Origin: Methanobrevibacter sp. OttesenSCG-928-I08
GTDB lineage: Archaea > Methanobacteriota > Methanobacteria > Methanobacteriales > Methanobacteriaceae
Direction: 5' to 3'
DNA length: 38,212 bases
Assembly: GCA_030266405.1 (NCBI GenBank)
Contig: JAJDHW010000005.1
Location: 1-38,212, forward strand
In this document: piece by piece, positions 1 through 7,698 of the stretch
How the letters are laid out: the number at the start of each line of letters is the position of its first letter
Position numbering within the stretch: the stretch's first letter is position 1
The notes under the pieces: generated by a model
What the model saw: the letters and a program-made list of their open reading frames with translations, nothing else
The model's database searches: none
What the model was told of the DNA's origin: nothing
Program-made: the position numbers and the translations under genes

Positions 1-439
1 AATAGGGCTTTTTAGTTCTTATACTATAGCTACTTCTGAAGTTCCGGATATTAAAGGATTAATTGATTTACAAATTAATACAATTACTGGATTTTTCAGT
101 TCTGAAAATGTAAATCAAGCATTAATTAAAGATCCTGAAAATATCACTATTTCTAATAAACAAGAAACGGCTTCGAAGCTGGAAGAACTATCACAGGTTG
201 ATGGTATTAATCTTGATTCAATAAATATCACAACTTATGATGATACAGATAATGAACAAATTAATGTTACTATTGAAGCTTTAGGATATTCTGCACCTAA
301 TTCTACTTCAGGACAAATTATTATAAGTCAAGACCCTTCTTATAAAGTTGTAGCTAATGGAATGGCAGAATATAAAGAAGGAAGATTTAGAATTGATCCA
401 AACACGATTGTTATTGAATCTATTTTAAAATTATATTAG
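1..439 (+). CDS. C-terminal part of an unrecognised protein (5' end outside window)
   Basis: The frame beginning at base 2 is open to the TAG at 437-439, giving about 145 residues of a C-terminus. The first visible residues are hydrophobic (around IGLFSSYTIA) and may be the end of a membrane or signal segment. The rest is soluble, rich in Asn, Thr, Ile and Glu with several NxT/S sequons, which suits an exported or surface-exposed domain. I do not recognise the family. The stop lies 7 bases before the cbiH start, so the two genes are probably co-transcribed, but nothing seen links this protein to cobalamin synthesis. Confidence 0.6.
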   Translation, partial: IGLFSSYTIATSEVPDIKGLIDLQINTITGFFSSENVNQALIKDPENITISNKQETASKLEELSQVDGINLDSINITTYDDTDNEQINVTIEALGYSAPNSTSGQIIISQDPSYKVVANGMAEYKEGRFRIDPNTIVIESILKLY

Positions 440-446
440 TGATAAA

Positions 447-1520
447 ATGATTAATGTAATTGGAATAGGCCAAAACATCAATACAATGACATTAGAATCA
501 TTTAATGCGATTAAAGATTCTGATGTAATAATTGGATATAAAAAATATATCAATGAAATTTCTGAATTGATTGAAGATAAAGAAATCATTAAAAAAGGCA
601 TGGGAGATGAAATAAAAAGAGTTGAAATGGCTATTTCTCTCCATAAAGAAGGAAAAAATGTCGCTTTAATAAGTTCGGGAGATCCTGGTGTTTTTGGAAT
701 GAGTAATGTATTATTCCAGATTTTAAGTAAATATGAAGATGTTGATGTTAAAGTTTTCTCAGGTGTTTCTGCAGCTAATTATTCTGCTAATTTATTAGGG
801 GCTCCTTTAAATGACTATGCTGTTATTAGTTTAAGTAATATTTTAACTCCATTATCTGAAATTGAAAAAAAGATTGAATATTCGCTTAAAAGCAATTTAA
901 TACTAGCTATTTATAATCCCATTAGTAAAACTAGAAAAGAACCTTTTAAAAGATTTAAAAAATTAGTTTTAGACATTAAAGGGGAGAATACTTTAATAGG
1001 AATTGTAAATAGTGAAAATTATCCTTCAAAAATATCTATTATTAAAATTAAAGATTTAAATGAAGATGAAATTAATATGTCTTCTACATTAATTGTTGGA
1101 AATGATTTAAGCTATGAAAAAGAAGGATATTTAATTACACCAAGAGGTTATGTTGTTAAATCAGATTTACATCCTTTAAGTATAGAATTTTATGAAAAAT
1201 TTTTAGAAAATAAAACTCCTATAGGTCCTAATAGAAATTGTGAATTTTATCCATGTCATGAAGAAGGACAATGTTGTGATTTCTGTTATTGTCCATTTTA
1301 TCCTTGTGGAGATAGTTCTACTGGTGGAAGCTGGATTAAAAATAAAGGAATTTGGAACTGTAAAGACTGTTCATGGATTCATGAGAAAAGCACAGTTCAA
1401 TGTGTTAAAAAACCTTTAAAAAATATATTAAATAATGTTGATGATCTTAATAACAAGAAAAAAGAATTATTAAAACTTAGAAGAGCTTGTATATTAGGAA
1501 ATAATCCTTATGATCTTTAA
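447..1520 (+). CDS. cbiH: Cobalt-factor III (precorrin-3B) C17-methyltransferase with C-terminal Cys-rich domain
   Basis: CbiH/CobJ uses S-adenosylmethionine to methylate C17 and contract the corrin ring, an early cytoplasmic step of anaerobic B12 synthesis. Residues 1-240 form a tetrapyrrole methylase: the N-terminal GIG motif, SSGDPGVFGM at 76-85, the NP motif near 157, and ITPRGY near 230, which normally closes a CbiH. About 120 residues follow. Cysteines at 265, 270, 276, 277, 280, 282, 287, 305, 308 and 319 resemble the Cys-rich small domain (zf-like, PF04071) and probably bind zinc or an Fe-S cluster. At 357 residues it is far longer than plain CobJ (about 250). ATG at 447 is preceded by a GTGAT-type ribosome site. 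The methylase call is firm; the metal bound by the tail is inferred. Confidence 0.92.
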   Translation: MINVIGIGQNINTMTLESFNAIKDSDVIIGYKKYINEISELIEDKEIIKKGMGDEIKRVEMAISLHKEGKNVALISSGDPGVFGMSNVLFQILSKYEDVDVKVFSGVSAANYSANLLGAPLNDYAVISLSNILTPLSEIEKKIEYSLKSNLILAIYNPISKTRKEPFKRFKKLVLDIKGENTLIGIVNSENYPSKISIIKIKDLNEDEINMSSTLIVGNDLSYEKEGYLITPRGYVVKSDLHPLSIEFYEKFLENKTPIGPNRNCEFYPCHEEGQCCDFCYCPFYPCGDSSTGGSWIKNKGIWNCKDCSWIHEKSTVQCVKKPLKNILNNVDDLNNKKKELLKLRRACILGNNPYDL

Positions 1521-1539
1521 ATAATAAAGGGGAATTAAA

Positions 1540-2136
1540 TTGTCAAGTATTAAAGATATTTTAATAGAAATGAAAAATATGTCGGAATTAATGGTAGATT
1601 TAGCTTATTCTGCTGTGCTTTTTAATAGCAAAGATGCTGCAGAAGAAGTTTTAAAGCTCGAAGATAAAGTAAATAGTATGAATTATGAAATTAAAAAACA
1701 ATCTCTTGTAGCAGCTCGTTCTGTTGAAGATGCAGAAAAATTAACTGCTTTACTTGAAATTGCTGAAGCTGCAGAAAGTATTGCAAATGCTGCAAAAGAC
1801 TTAGCAGATTTAGTTATTACTGGATTTAAACCACATCCTGTTTTTAAAATGGTAATGGAAGAATCTGATAAGATGCTTTTAAGAGTACTTGTAGAATCAG
1901 GGTCTGATTTATGCGATAATTCTTTAGGGGAATTATTACTTGTAAATCGTACTGGTATGAGAGTAATAGCTATTAGAAGAAATGATTCATGGATATATGG
2001 GCCAAATAGAGATACTGTGATTCTTGAAGGCGATGTTTTACTTGCTAAAGGTACAGAAACTGGTGCAGATCTTTTAAAGAAATTAGCTTCTGGAGAAATT
2101 GCTTTAGAAGAAATTCTAGATGTTTTAGACGATTAA
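1540..2136 (+). CDS. PhoU-like / TrkA-C domain protein, probable regulator of the adjacent cation transporter
   Basis: A 198-residue cytoplasmic protein. Residues 1 to about 100 are helical and PhoU-like ([14 protein letters not shown], then an Ala/Glu-rich helix with [20 protein letters not shown]). Residues about 112-190 are a TrkA-C (RCK-C) ligand-binding domain, with [19 protein letters not shown] and the GDVLLAKGT strand-turn. Such proteins sense ions or nucleotides and gate transport systems. It starts with TTG at 1540, supported by AAAGGGG 8 bases upstream. The MgtE-like transporter begins about 45 bases after its stop, so it is most likely a regulatory subunit for that transporter. 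The partnership is inferred from adjacency, and the ligand is unknown. Confidence 0.82.
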   Translation: MSSIKDILIEMKNMSELMVDLAYSAVLFNSKDAAEEVLKLEDKVNSMNYEIKKQSLVAARSVEDAEKLTALLEIAEAAESIANAAKDLADLVITGFKPHPVFKMVMEESDKMLLRVLVESGSDLCDNSLGELLLVNRTGMRVIAIRRNDSWIYGPNRDTVILEGDVLLAKGTETGADLLKKLASGEIALEEILDVLDD

Positions 2137-2181
2137 TGAAATTTTTAAGTTGTGATAATATGATGATGGGGGGTGATATGT

Positions 2182-3534
2182 GTGAAGAGAATAAAAAAAC
2201 CATTGAAGATGATTCGACACATTATATCTTCTATCATATCCTCGATTATTACAACTATCTTATTTTTATTTAAAAATATTAATTCTATTTTTAAATTTTT
2301 TAATAGAGGAATTAGATCTTTAGGTGGAAAATTTACACGTTTTTATAATCGTAGTAAACACATACTTAAAGAAGGACTTGCAGCGTTAGTTATATGTGCT
2401 ATCGGCGATTTAATTGCAGGTATAATTCTTGGAAACATGACAAATTTCCTAACAGCATTTCCAGGATTACTTGTTATTATACCTGGTGCAATTGGAATGA
2501 GAGGAAGTATTTTTGGATCTTTTGCATCACGATTAAGTTCTAATTTACATATTGGTACTATTTCACCAGAATTTAAAAAATCAGATATTTTAACTCAAAA
2601 TATATTATCTTCAATAATATTAACATTAATATTATCTTTATTTTTACCAATTTTGGCTAAAATACTATGTATAATCTTTAATTTTGAAAGTATGAATTTA
2701 ATTGACTTTTCTTTAATTAGTATATTCGCTGGTTTGATTTCAACATTTATAATGTTACCAATAACAATGTTTATTTCTTTAAAAAGTTTTGAAAATGGAT
2801 GGGATCCAGATAATGTTACAACACCTTTAGTTGCTGCAATTGGAGATTTATTTACATTACCTTCAATTATTTTAGCTATTTTCCTTGTAGTTTTCATTGA
2901 TAATGAATTTGTAAAAACATTAATTTTTATAATTTTAATTTTAATAATTATCATTGGATTTATTTTAGGAATTAAATCAAAGTCTGAAAGTAAAACCATT
3001 ATATCTCAATCTACTCCAGTTTTATTATTTAGTTCATTTTTAGGAGTTTTTGCCGGAGGAATTCTTAATAATTCAATTGATACACTTTTAAAGAATCCAA
3101 CATTACTTACACTTGTTCCTTTATTCTCTGGTGAAAGTGGAAGTTTAATAAGTATATTAAGTGCAAGATTATCTTCTGCACTTCATTCTGGTATTGTTGA
3201 ACCATTATTAAGGCCTAGTAAAAACGCTATAAATAACTTTGTAGCTATTTTATTTATGGGAATTTTTATTTTCCCTTTTATTGGAATTATAGCTGAGCTT
3301 TCTTCTGTAATCATTGGAGTTGAAGGATTAAGTCTTATTAAAATAGTTCCAATTACATTTATTTCAGGATTTATTGTACTTATGATAATGATAACAATTG
3401 TGTATTATATATCTACTCTTTCATTTAGAAAAGGTTTAGATCCTGATAATATTGTACTTCCAATATCTACTAGTGTAACAGATTTAATAGCTAATTTTTC
3501 ATTAATTTCTGTTGCTTTAATGATTCTTTTTTAG
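2182..3534 (+). CDS. MgtE/SLC41-like divalent cation transporter with two repeats
   Basis: An integral membrane protein of about 450 residues with two tandem MgtE-type integral domains (PF01769), arranged like SLC41 proteins and lacking the cytoplasmic N and CBS domains of bacterial MgtE. Each repeat has the conserved Gly-rich segment (PGAIGMRGSIFGSFASRLSS in the first, PLFSGESGSLISILSARLSS in the second), followed by an LHxG turn. Each also ends with a G-x-DPDN motif (GWDPDNVTTP, GLDPDNIVLP). About ten membrane helices are visible after a basic N-terminus. Likely role is Mg2+ or related cation transport. GTG at 2182 is preferred over GTG at 2173 because GGGGGTGAT ends 4 bases before 2182 and overlaps 2173. 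Its stop overlaps the convergent gene's stop. Confidence 0.85.
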   Translation: MKRIKKPLKMIRHIISSIISSIITTILFLFKNINSIFKFFNRGIRSLGGKFTRFYNRSKHILKEGLAALVICAIGDLIAGIILGNMTNFLTAFPGLLVIIPGAIGMRGSIFGSFASRLSSNLHIGTISPEFKKSDILTQNILSSIILTLILSLFLPILAKILCIIFNFESMNLIDFSLISIFAGLISTFIMLPITMFISLKSFENGWDPDNVTTPLVAAIGDLFTLPSIILAIFLVVFIDNEFVKTLIFIILILIIIIGFILGIKSKSESKTIISQSTPVLLFSSFLGVFAGGILNNSIDTLLKNPTLLTLVPLFSGESGSLISILSARLSSALHSGIVEPLLRPSKNAINNFVAILFMGIFIFPFIGIIAELSSVIIGVEGLSLIKIVPITFISGFIVLMIMITIVYYISTLSFRKGLDPDNIVLPISTSVTDLIANFSLISVALMILF

Positions 3535-4412
3535 TACCAGGTTTTTAAAACTATTTTACAAGGAGTAATTATAAAATAATCATAAATTAGTAATTTTTCA
3601 TTAAAATCTTTTGGAACACTAACAAGTACAACTTTAGCTGATTTATCTTTTAAATGAATAAAAAAAATCTCATTTGAGCTACTTTTCATTTCATTTGCAA
3701 TATAATCATTTAAATAGATTTTATTATTACTAATTTTCTTATATTCTGATGATTTATTGTTTGTAGTATCTATTGACCAATAAAGATTATTTATTTCTTT
3801 ACTTCCACTTAATAAATAATAATCATTATCTTTTAAATAGCTTTTATATACAGTAAATGAAGCACAAGAATAGTTATTTTTATCATGATTGTGATTACAC
3901 TCTTTTTTTTCATTAAAATTTAATAAGGTATATGTAGAATAAAAATCACATTTTATTAATCTATTAATAGATATAACATTCTCCCTTTCATCAATATCTC
4001 CATAAAAATAACTTGGAATTGAACTATTTAAAGGATAAATAGCTATTGAACTTTTTATATTCCCATTGAAAACTTTTTGTTTTATTAATAAATCATAGTT
4101 ATTTTCTAATTTTGATATTTTAAAAAAAGACACAGAATTTTTAATTGTTTTATTATCTGAATTTAAAATTGCAAATCCTGGATGAATATTTCCATAATTA
4201 CTTAGATTTTCCCAATCATTTGGAATGCCTGGATTATTTATCAATGTATCTAATGATTCTGATGATAATTTTTCTAGATTATTTAATTCTAATGAACTAG
4301 TCATTTTTTCTGTAATATTATCAGTTAAATTTGCACTTATTCCAATTATAATAATAAAAAATATTAAAACTATTATTATTTCATTTGAGAAGAAATTTCC
4401 TTTAATATCCAT
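3531..4412 (-). CDS. Secreted single-TM protein with pilin-like N-terminus
   Basis: Family not recognised. A short charged N-terminus ending in Lys-Gly (MDIKG) is followed by one long hydrophobic helix (IIIVLIFFIIIIGISANL), resembling archaeal class III (type IV pilin-like) signal peptides cut after KG. The remaining roughly 260 residues look extracellular, with several NxS/T sequons and a CNHNH...C cluster in mid-protein plus a Cys near the C-terminus. ATG at 4412 is chosen because GTGA, which contains the upstream gene's stop, lies 4 bases before it. The alternative ATG at 4427 would overlap that gene by 11 bases and lacks a ribosome site, although it would put KG at residues 9-10 as in the upstream protein. 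Translationally coupled to that gene; probably a minor pilin or surface protein. Confidence 0.7.
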   Translation of the reverse strand: MDIKGNFFSNEIIIVLIFFIIIIGISANLTDNITEKMTSSLELNNLEKLSSESLDTLINNPGIPNDWENLSNYGNIHPGFAILNSDNKTIKNSVSFFKISKLENNYDLLIKQKVFNGNIKSSIAIYPLNSSIPSYFYGDIDERENVISINRLIKCDFYSTYTLLNFNEKKECNHNHDKNNYSCASFTVYKSYLKDNDYYLLSGSKEINNLYWSIDTTNNKSSEYKKISNNKIYLNDYIANEMKSSSNEIFFIHLKDKSAKVVLVSVPKDFNEKLLIYDYFIITPCKIVLKTWY

Positions 4413-4416
4413 TTTT

Positions 4417-5355
4417 TCACAAACCATACTTTGCTCTATGTGAATTATCTAAAAATAGAAAATCACTAAGATTATTAAAAATATAAGGTGTTCCAGGGTA
4501 ATTTTCATAAAAAACAACATGATCTGAACTTGAAACAGAGCTTGTTAAATTAGTATCAGGAATTATAAATGTTTCAAACCCATAATGGGGACATGAAACT
4601 TTTCCTTCTAATCTACAAAGATAACAAGACCCATCTGAACTTTCATGATAATATCCATTTAAAATACAATTATTTAATGTATCATTGTCTCCATGATGAA
4701 TATAAGGATCATAGGGACATTTTTTCATAATAAATGGGGAAGTAGCATTTAAATAACCTTCACTATTTATAACATTTCTTTTTATTAAATAATCAACTAA
4801 AGAATCTTCATATAATATAGTTGTATCATTATAATGAAAATTAGGATGTTTTCCACATAATATTACAGGCAATGGGTCTTTTAAATTTAAAATACTTGTT
4901 TTTGACTCAACTATTTTATTAAACTTATTTTCACCAAATTCTATTATTAAAACAGTTTTTATTTTTAAAAATTCTGGAGTGTCATGATTTTCTATAGAAA
5001 TAACTTCTGATGTAATATTAATATTATAATTATCATAATATTCTTTATTTTTTAAGTTTAATTTTTTATTTAAGTTGTCTTTAATTTTATCTGGTGCATT
5101 AAATAAAGGATTTTTTGAATTTATCACATTATTTGATTCTTCTTCAAGACTTCTATAAGCAAGTATCTCAATGTTTTGACTATAATCTTCAACTATATAT
5201 TTAATATTATCACTAGCTATTCCTTGACTGTTATCAGTATTTATATAATATATCACTGATAATAGTAAAATAACTATTATAAAAAAAGAAATAAGTAAAA
5301 TACCCGATATTCCACTTAATATATATCCTTTACAATCATTTTTAATAGATTTCAT
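4417..5355 (-). CDS. Secreted Cys-rich protein with pilin-like N-terminus
   Basis: A 312-residue protein I do not recognise as a named family. Residues 1-10 are charged and end in Cys-Lys-Gly, followed by a hydrophobic stretch at about 12-40 (ILLISFFIIVILLLSVIYYI), compatible with a type IV pilin-like class III signal. The exported part has several sequons and a Cys-rich segment with spaced CPYD, NNC, GSCYLC and SCPHYG motifs, suggesting disulfides or metal binding. It is the first gene of a two-gene minus-strand operon. A TATA-like TTTATAAA is centred 25-26 bases upstream of the ATG with no ribosome site between, so the mRNA is probably leaderless. A role in pili or the cell surface is inference from the N-terminus alone. 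Confidence 0.7.
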   Translation of the reverse strand: MKSIKNDCKGYILSGISGILLISFFIIVILLLSVIYYINTDNSQGIASDNIKYIVEDYSQNIEILAYRSLEEESNNVINSKNPLFNAPDKIKDNLNKKLNLKNKEYYDNYNINITSEVISIENHDTPEFLKIKTVLIIEFGENKFNKIVESKTSILNLKDPLPVILCGKHPNFHYNDTTILYEDSLVDYLIKRNVINSEGYLNATSPFIMKKCPYDPYIHHGDNDTLNNCILNGYYHESSDGSCYLCRLEGKVSCPHYGFETFIIPDTNLTSSVSSSDHVVFYENYPGTPYIFNNLSDFLFLDNSHRAKYGL

Positions 5356-5376
5356 AAATAATTATTTTCAGATATT

Positions 5377-5384
5377 TTTATAAA
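5377..5384 (-). promoter_or_regulatory. TATA box of the pilin-like operon (leaderless start)
   Basis: TTTATAAA is centred about 25 bases upstream of the ATG at 5355, the usual archaeal TATA-to-start-site distance. No Shine-Dalgarno sequence is visible between them, so transcription probably begins at or next to the start codon. Confidence 0.5.
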
Positions 5385-5547
5385 GAAATTTCTAAAGTGC
5401 AAAAAAACATAGATATTTTTTAATTCAAAACCATTTTTACACATTTAAAAGAAATAGTTTTTATATTATATCGTATAATAATATAGTTAATAAAAAAATT
5501 TTTAATATTTAAAATAATATTAATTTATGTTTTAATGGAGGATTTCT

Positions 5548-5946
5548 ATGTCTGATACAATAAGAACATGGCGTCATATTAATGAAAGATATAACCTTAT
5601 AGGTTCTAAATGTACAACTTGCGGAGAACTTTATTTCCCTGCTAGAGTAATATGCCCAACATGTAGAAGAAAAGGAAATATTGAAAATTTCCAATTTTCA
5701 GGAAAAGGAAAAATTCACAGTTTTTCCATTGTCAGAACACCTACTGCTGATTTTAAAAAAATAGCTCCATATGCTGTAGCTATTATTGAATTAGACGAAG
5801 GTGCTAAATTAACTTCTCAACTTGTTGAGTGCGATGTTGATACTATTGAGATTGGAGATCCAGTTGAAATGGTATTTAGAAAAATCAGAGCCGATGGAGA
5901 CGATGGGGTTATTTCCTACGGATTTAAATTTAAAGTCGTTAAATGA
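5548..5946 (+). CDS. DUF35 Zn-ribbon/OB-fold protein, likely thiolase/HMG-CoA synthase partner
   Basis: A 132-residue DUF35-type protein. The N-terminal rubredoxin-like zinc ribbon has Cys 22, 25, 36 and 39 (KCTTCG, ICPTCR). An OB-fold follows, from about residue 48 (GKGKIHSFSIVRTP, YAVAIIELDEGAKLTSQLV). In archaea this protein bridges acetoacetyl-CoA thiolase and HMG-CoA synthase so that acetoacetyl-CoA is channelled into the mevalonate pathway. Thiolase and synthase genes are not beside it here, so it stands alone between a divergent promoter region and a T-tract. The start is supported by GGAGG six bases upstream of the ATG. Family call is firm; the partner enzymes are inferred from related archaea. 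Confidence 0.85.
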   Translation: MSDTIRTWRHINERYNLIGSKCTTCGELYFPARVICPTCRRKGNIENFQFSGKGKIHSFSIVRTPTADFKKIAPYAVAIIELDEGAKLTSQLVECDVDTIEIGDPVEMVFRKIRADGDDGVISYGFKFKVVK

Positions 5947-5964
5947 TTTTAAATTTAATTATTA

Positions 5965-5980
5965 CTTTTTTTATTTTTTC
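5965..5980 (+). terminator. T-tract terminator after the DUF35 gene
   Basis: Two T runs (seven and six T) separated by one A lie about 20 bases after the stop codon. Archaeal RNA polymerase terminates at such oligo-T stretches without needing a hairpin. Confidence 0.45.
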
Positions 5981-6108
5981 AAAAACTTTTAAATATTTAA
6001 TTAATCTTTAAACTATTCTTATTTTAATAAATTAAGCTATTTTTCACTATTTTTTTTCTTATTACCTTTATATAGAAAACTTTTTATACTATTCTTCCTT
6101 AAAATTAA

Positions 6109-6115
6109 TTTATAA
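6109..6115 (+). promoter_or_regulatory. TATA box for the double CbiX gene
   Basis: TTTATAA is centred 26 bases upstream of the ATG at 6138, which favours that ATG over 6129 and suggests a leaderless or nearly leaderless transcript. Confidence 0.45.
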
Positions 6116-6137
6116 CTTATTCTTATAGATGATTTTT

Positions 6138-7052
6138 ATGGACAATGATATAAATTCTAAAAATGATACAGCTATTTTGCTTGTTAGTCATGGAAGTAGC
6201 TTACCTTATGCAAAAGACACATTTACAGAAATATGTGATAAATTTAAAAGTGTTTCATCTTTTCCAACAGAAGTAGGATATATGAAAGTTTCACAACCTT
6301 CATTAGCACAAGCTGTTAAAAATTTAACAGAAAATTCAGAGAATATTAAAAAGATTATTGCAATTCCTGTTTTTTTAGCACCAGGTATTCATACTAATAT
6401 TGATATTCCAACAATTTTAGGATTAAATCCTTTAGAAACAGATCCAAGATGTCCTGATGGAAATTATCCTGAAGACCATTATTTAACAGGTCTTGAAGAA
6501 ATTGATTTTAATGGGGAAATTAAACTATTAAATTCTATTGGTCCTAACCCTGATTTATTAAAAATTATTGACAAAAGAATTAATGAATCTTTAAAAGAAT
6601 CTAAATTAAATAATGATGCTAAAACTGGAATTTTACTTGTTTCTCATGGAAGTAGATTAAATTACAATAAAGATTTCATAACAGAACTTCATAGTATGTT
6701 TTCTAAAGAAAGTAATTATCCATCTAATTTTGGATTCATGGAACTTACTACTCCTAATATTCCTCAATCTATTAATAAACTTACAAATGAAAATGACATT
6801 GATAGATTAATCGTTGTACCTGTTTTTATAGCTCCGGGTGTTCATACAACTTGTGATATACCAACTATTTTAGGATTAAAAGAAAAAGATACTCATTCAC
6901 ATTCTCATGATCATTCACATGGTCATGATCATCACCATCACCATGATTTAGAAGAAATTGACTTTGATGGAGAAATATTATATCCTAATCCTATTGGAGC
7001 AGATGATATATTAATTGAAATCTTACAAAAAATGGCTATAAATGCTTTATAG
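6138..7052 (+). CDS. Double-domain CbiX/CfbA-type sirohydrochlorin metal chelatase, His-rich
   Basis: Two complete small-CbiX domains in one chain of about 304 residues. CbiX/CfbA class II chelatases insert Co2+ (B12) or Ni2+ (coenzyme F430) into sirohydrochlorin in the cytoplasm. Each half keeps both metal-site histidines: H18 in VSHGSSLPY and H85 in APGIHTNIDIP, then H170 in VSHGSRLNY and H236 in APGVHTTCDIP. A His/Asp-rich run (about 253-269) sits in the second half before the LEEIDFDGEI strand; the first half has a longer His-poor insert there. ATG at 6138 is preferred over 6129 on TATA spacing. The next gene is a single-domain paralogue whose start region looks almost the same, suggesting local duplication. 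Which metal each enzyme uses cannot be told from sequence. Confidence 0.85.
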   Translation: MDNDINSKNDTAILLVSHGSSLPYAKDTFTEICDKFKSVSSFPTEVGYMKVSQPSLAQAVKNLTENSENIKKIIAIPVFLAPGIHTNIDIPTILGLNPLETDPRCPDGNYPEDHYLTGLEEIDFNGEIKLLNSIGPNPDLLKIIDKRINESLKESKLNNDAKTGILLVSHGSRLNYNKDFITELHSMFSKESNYPSNFGFMELTTPNIPQSINKLTNENDIDRLIVVPVFIAPGVHTTCDIPTILGLKEKDTHSHSHDHSHGHDHHHHHDLEEIDFDGEILYPNPIGADDILIEILQKMAINAL

Positions 7053-7063
7053 CTATTAAAAAC

Positions 7064-7081
7064 TTTTTTATTTACTTTTTT
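7064..7081 (+). terminator. T-tracts after the double CbiX gene
   Basis: T6 at 7064-7069 and T6 at 7075-7081 (interrupted by the line ATTTAC) follow the stop by about 12 bases. Such oligo-T runs act as archaeal terminators. Confidence 0.4.
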
Positions 7082-7210
7082 CATATAAATATAATCTATT
7101 ATTCTTATTTTTAAAAAATACTCTTATAAAACAATTTATAGAAAGCTTTTTATATTTTTAAATTAAAGTATATTTTAAAATATTTAAAATATAATTAATA
7201 GATGATATTT

Positions 7211-7657
7211 ATGAGTGAAAATTTAGAAAATTCTAAAACAGGTATTTTACTTTTAAGCCATGGTAGTCGATTGCCTTATGGTTCTAATGTAATAAATTCT
7301 TTAGCTGATATGTATAAAGAAGAATTTCCTGATTCAATTATTGAAATAGGTTTTATGGAAATGGGAGAACCAAATATTCCCCAAGCTTTTGAAAATTTAA
7401 AAACCAAAGCAGATTTAGATAAAGTTATTGTTGTTCCAGTATTTATTGCACATGGATTACACACTAAAAGAGATATTCCTAAAATTCTTGGATTAGAATC
7501 TATAGAAGAAGAACCACATAATCATGAACATCATCATCACCATCATCATGAACATGAAAAAGTTGATTTTGATGGAGAAATAATATTTACAGATCCTTTA
7601 GAAGATGATCCCTTAGTTTTAGAGATTATTAAAAAAAGAATTTCTAGTTCAATATAA
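7211..7657 (+). CDS. cfbA: Single-domain sirohydrochlorin chelatase (CfbA/CbiX small type), His-rich
   Basis: A 148-residue small class II chelatase that would act as a symmetric homodimer. H17 (LSHGSRLPYG) and H84 (AHGLHTKRDIP) are the conserved metal ligands; an extra His lies at 81. A His-rich loop at about 103-115 resembles the one in archaeal CbiX small proteins and could hold or deliver metal. CfbA inserts Ni2+ into sirohydrochlorin as the first step to coenzyme F430 and can also insert Co2+, so it may serve both pathways. ATG at 7211 is favoured over 7202: GATGAT sits just before it and an AT-rich TATA-like element lies about 25 bases upstream. Its sequence is closest to the second half of the preceding gene. 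Confidence 0.85.
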   Translation: MSENLENSKTGILLLSHGSRLPYGSNVINSLADMYKEEFPDSIIEIGFMEMGEPNIPQAFENLKTKADLDKVIVVPVFIAHGLHTKRDIPKILGLESIEEEPHNHEHHHHHHHEHEKVDFDGEIIFTDPLEDDPLVLEIIKKRISSSI

Positions 7658-7669
7658 AAATTCAAAAAC

Positions 7670-7676
7670 TTTTTTT
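7670..7676 (+). terminator. T7 tract between cfbA and thiL
   Basis: Seven T about 13 bases after the cfbA stop and 23 bases before thiL. It could end the cfbA transcript, or the adjoining TTTTAAAA could serve the thiL promoter. Confidence 0.35.
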
Positions 7677-7698
7677 ATTTTAAAATCTAATTATAATT

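Noticed and set aside
2595-2999. Long minus-strand frame inside the MgtE-like gene, and similar antisense frames inside purE, leuC, rmlC and mm11 genes
   Set aside because: They lie wholly within strongly supported genes, have no ribosome sites and encode no recognisable protein; they arise from codon bias in AT-rich DNA.
6890-6945. CAT/CAC-rich repeat as a genomic microsatellite element
   Set aside because: It encodes the His/Asp-rich loop of the CbiX protein in frame, and the paralogue has a similar loop at 7517-7556; it is coding.
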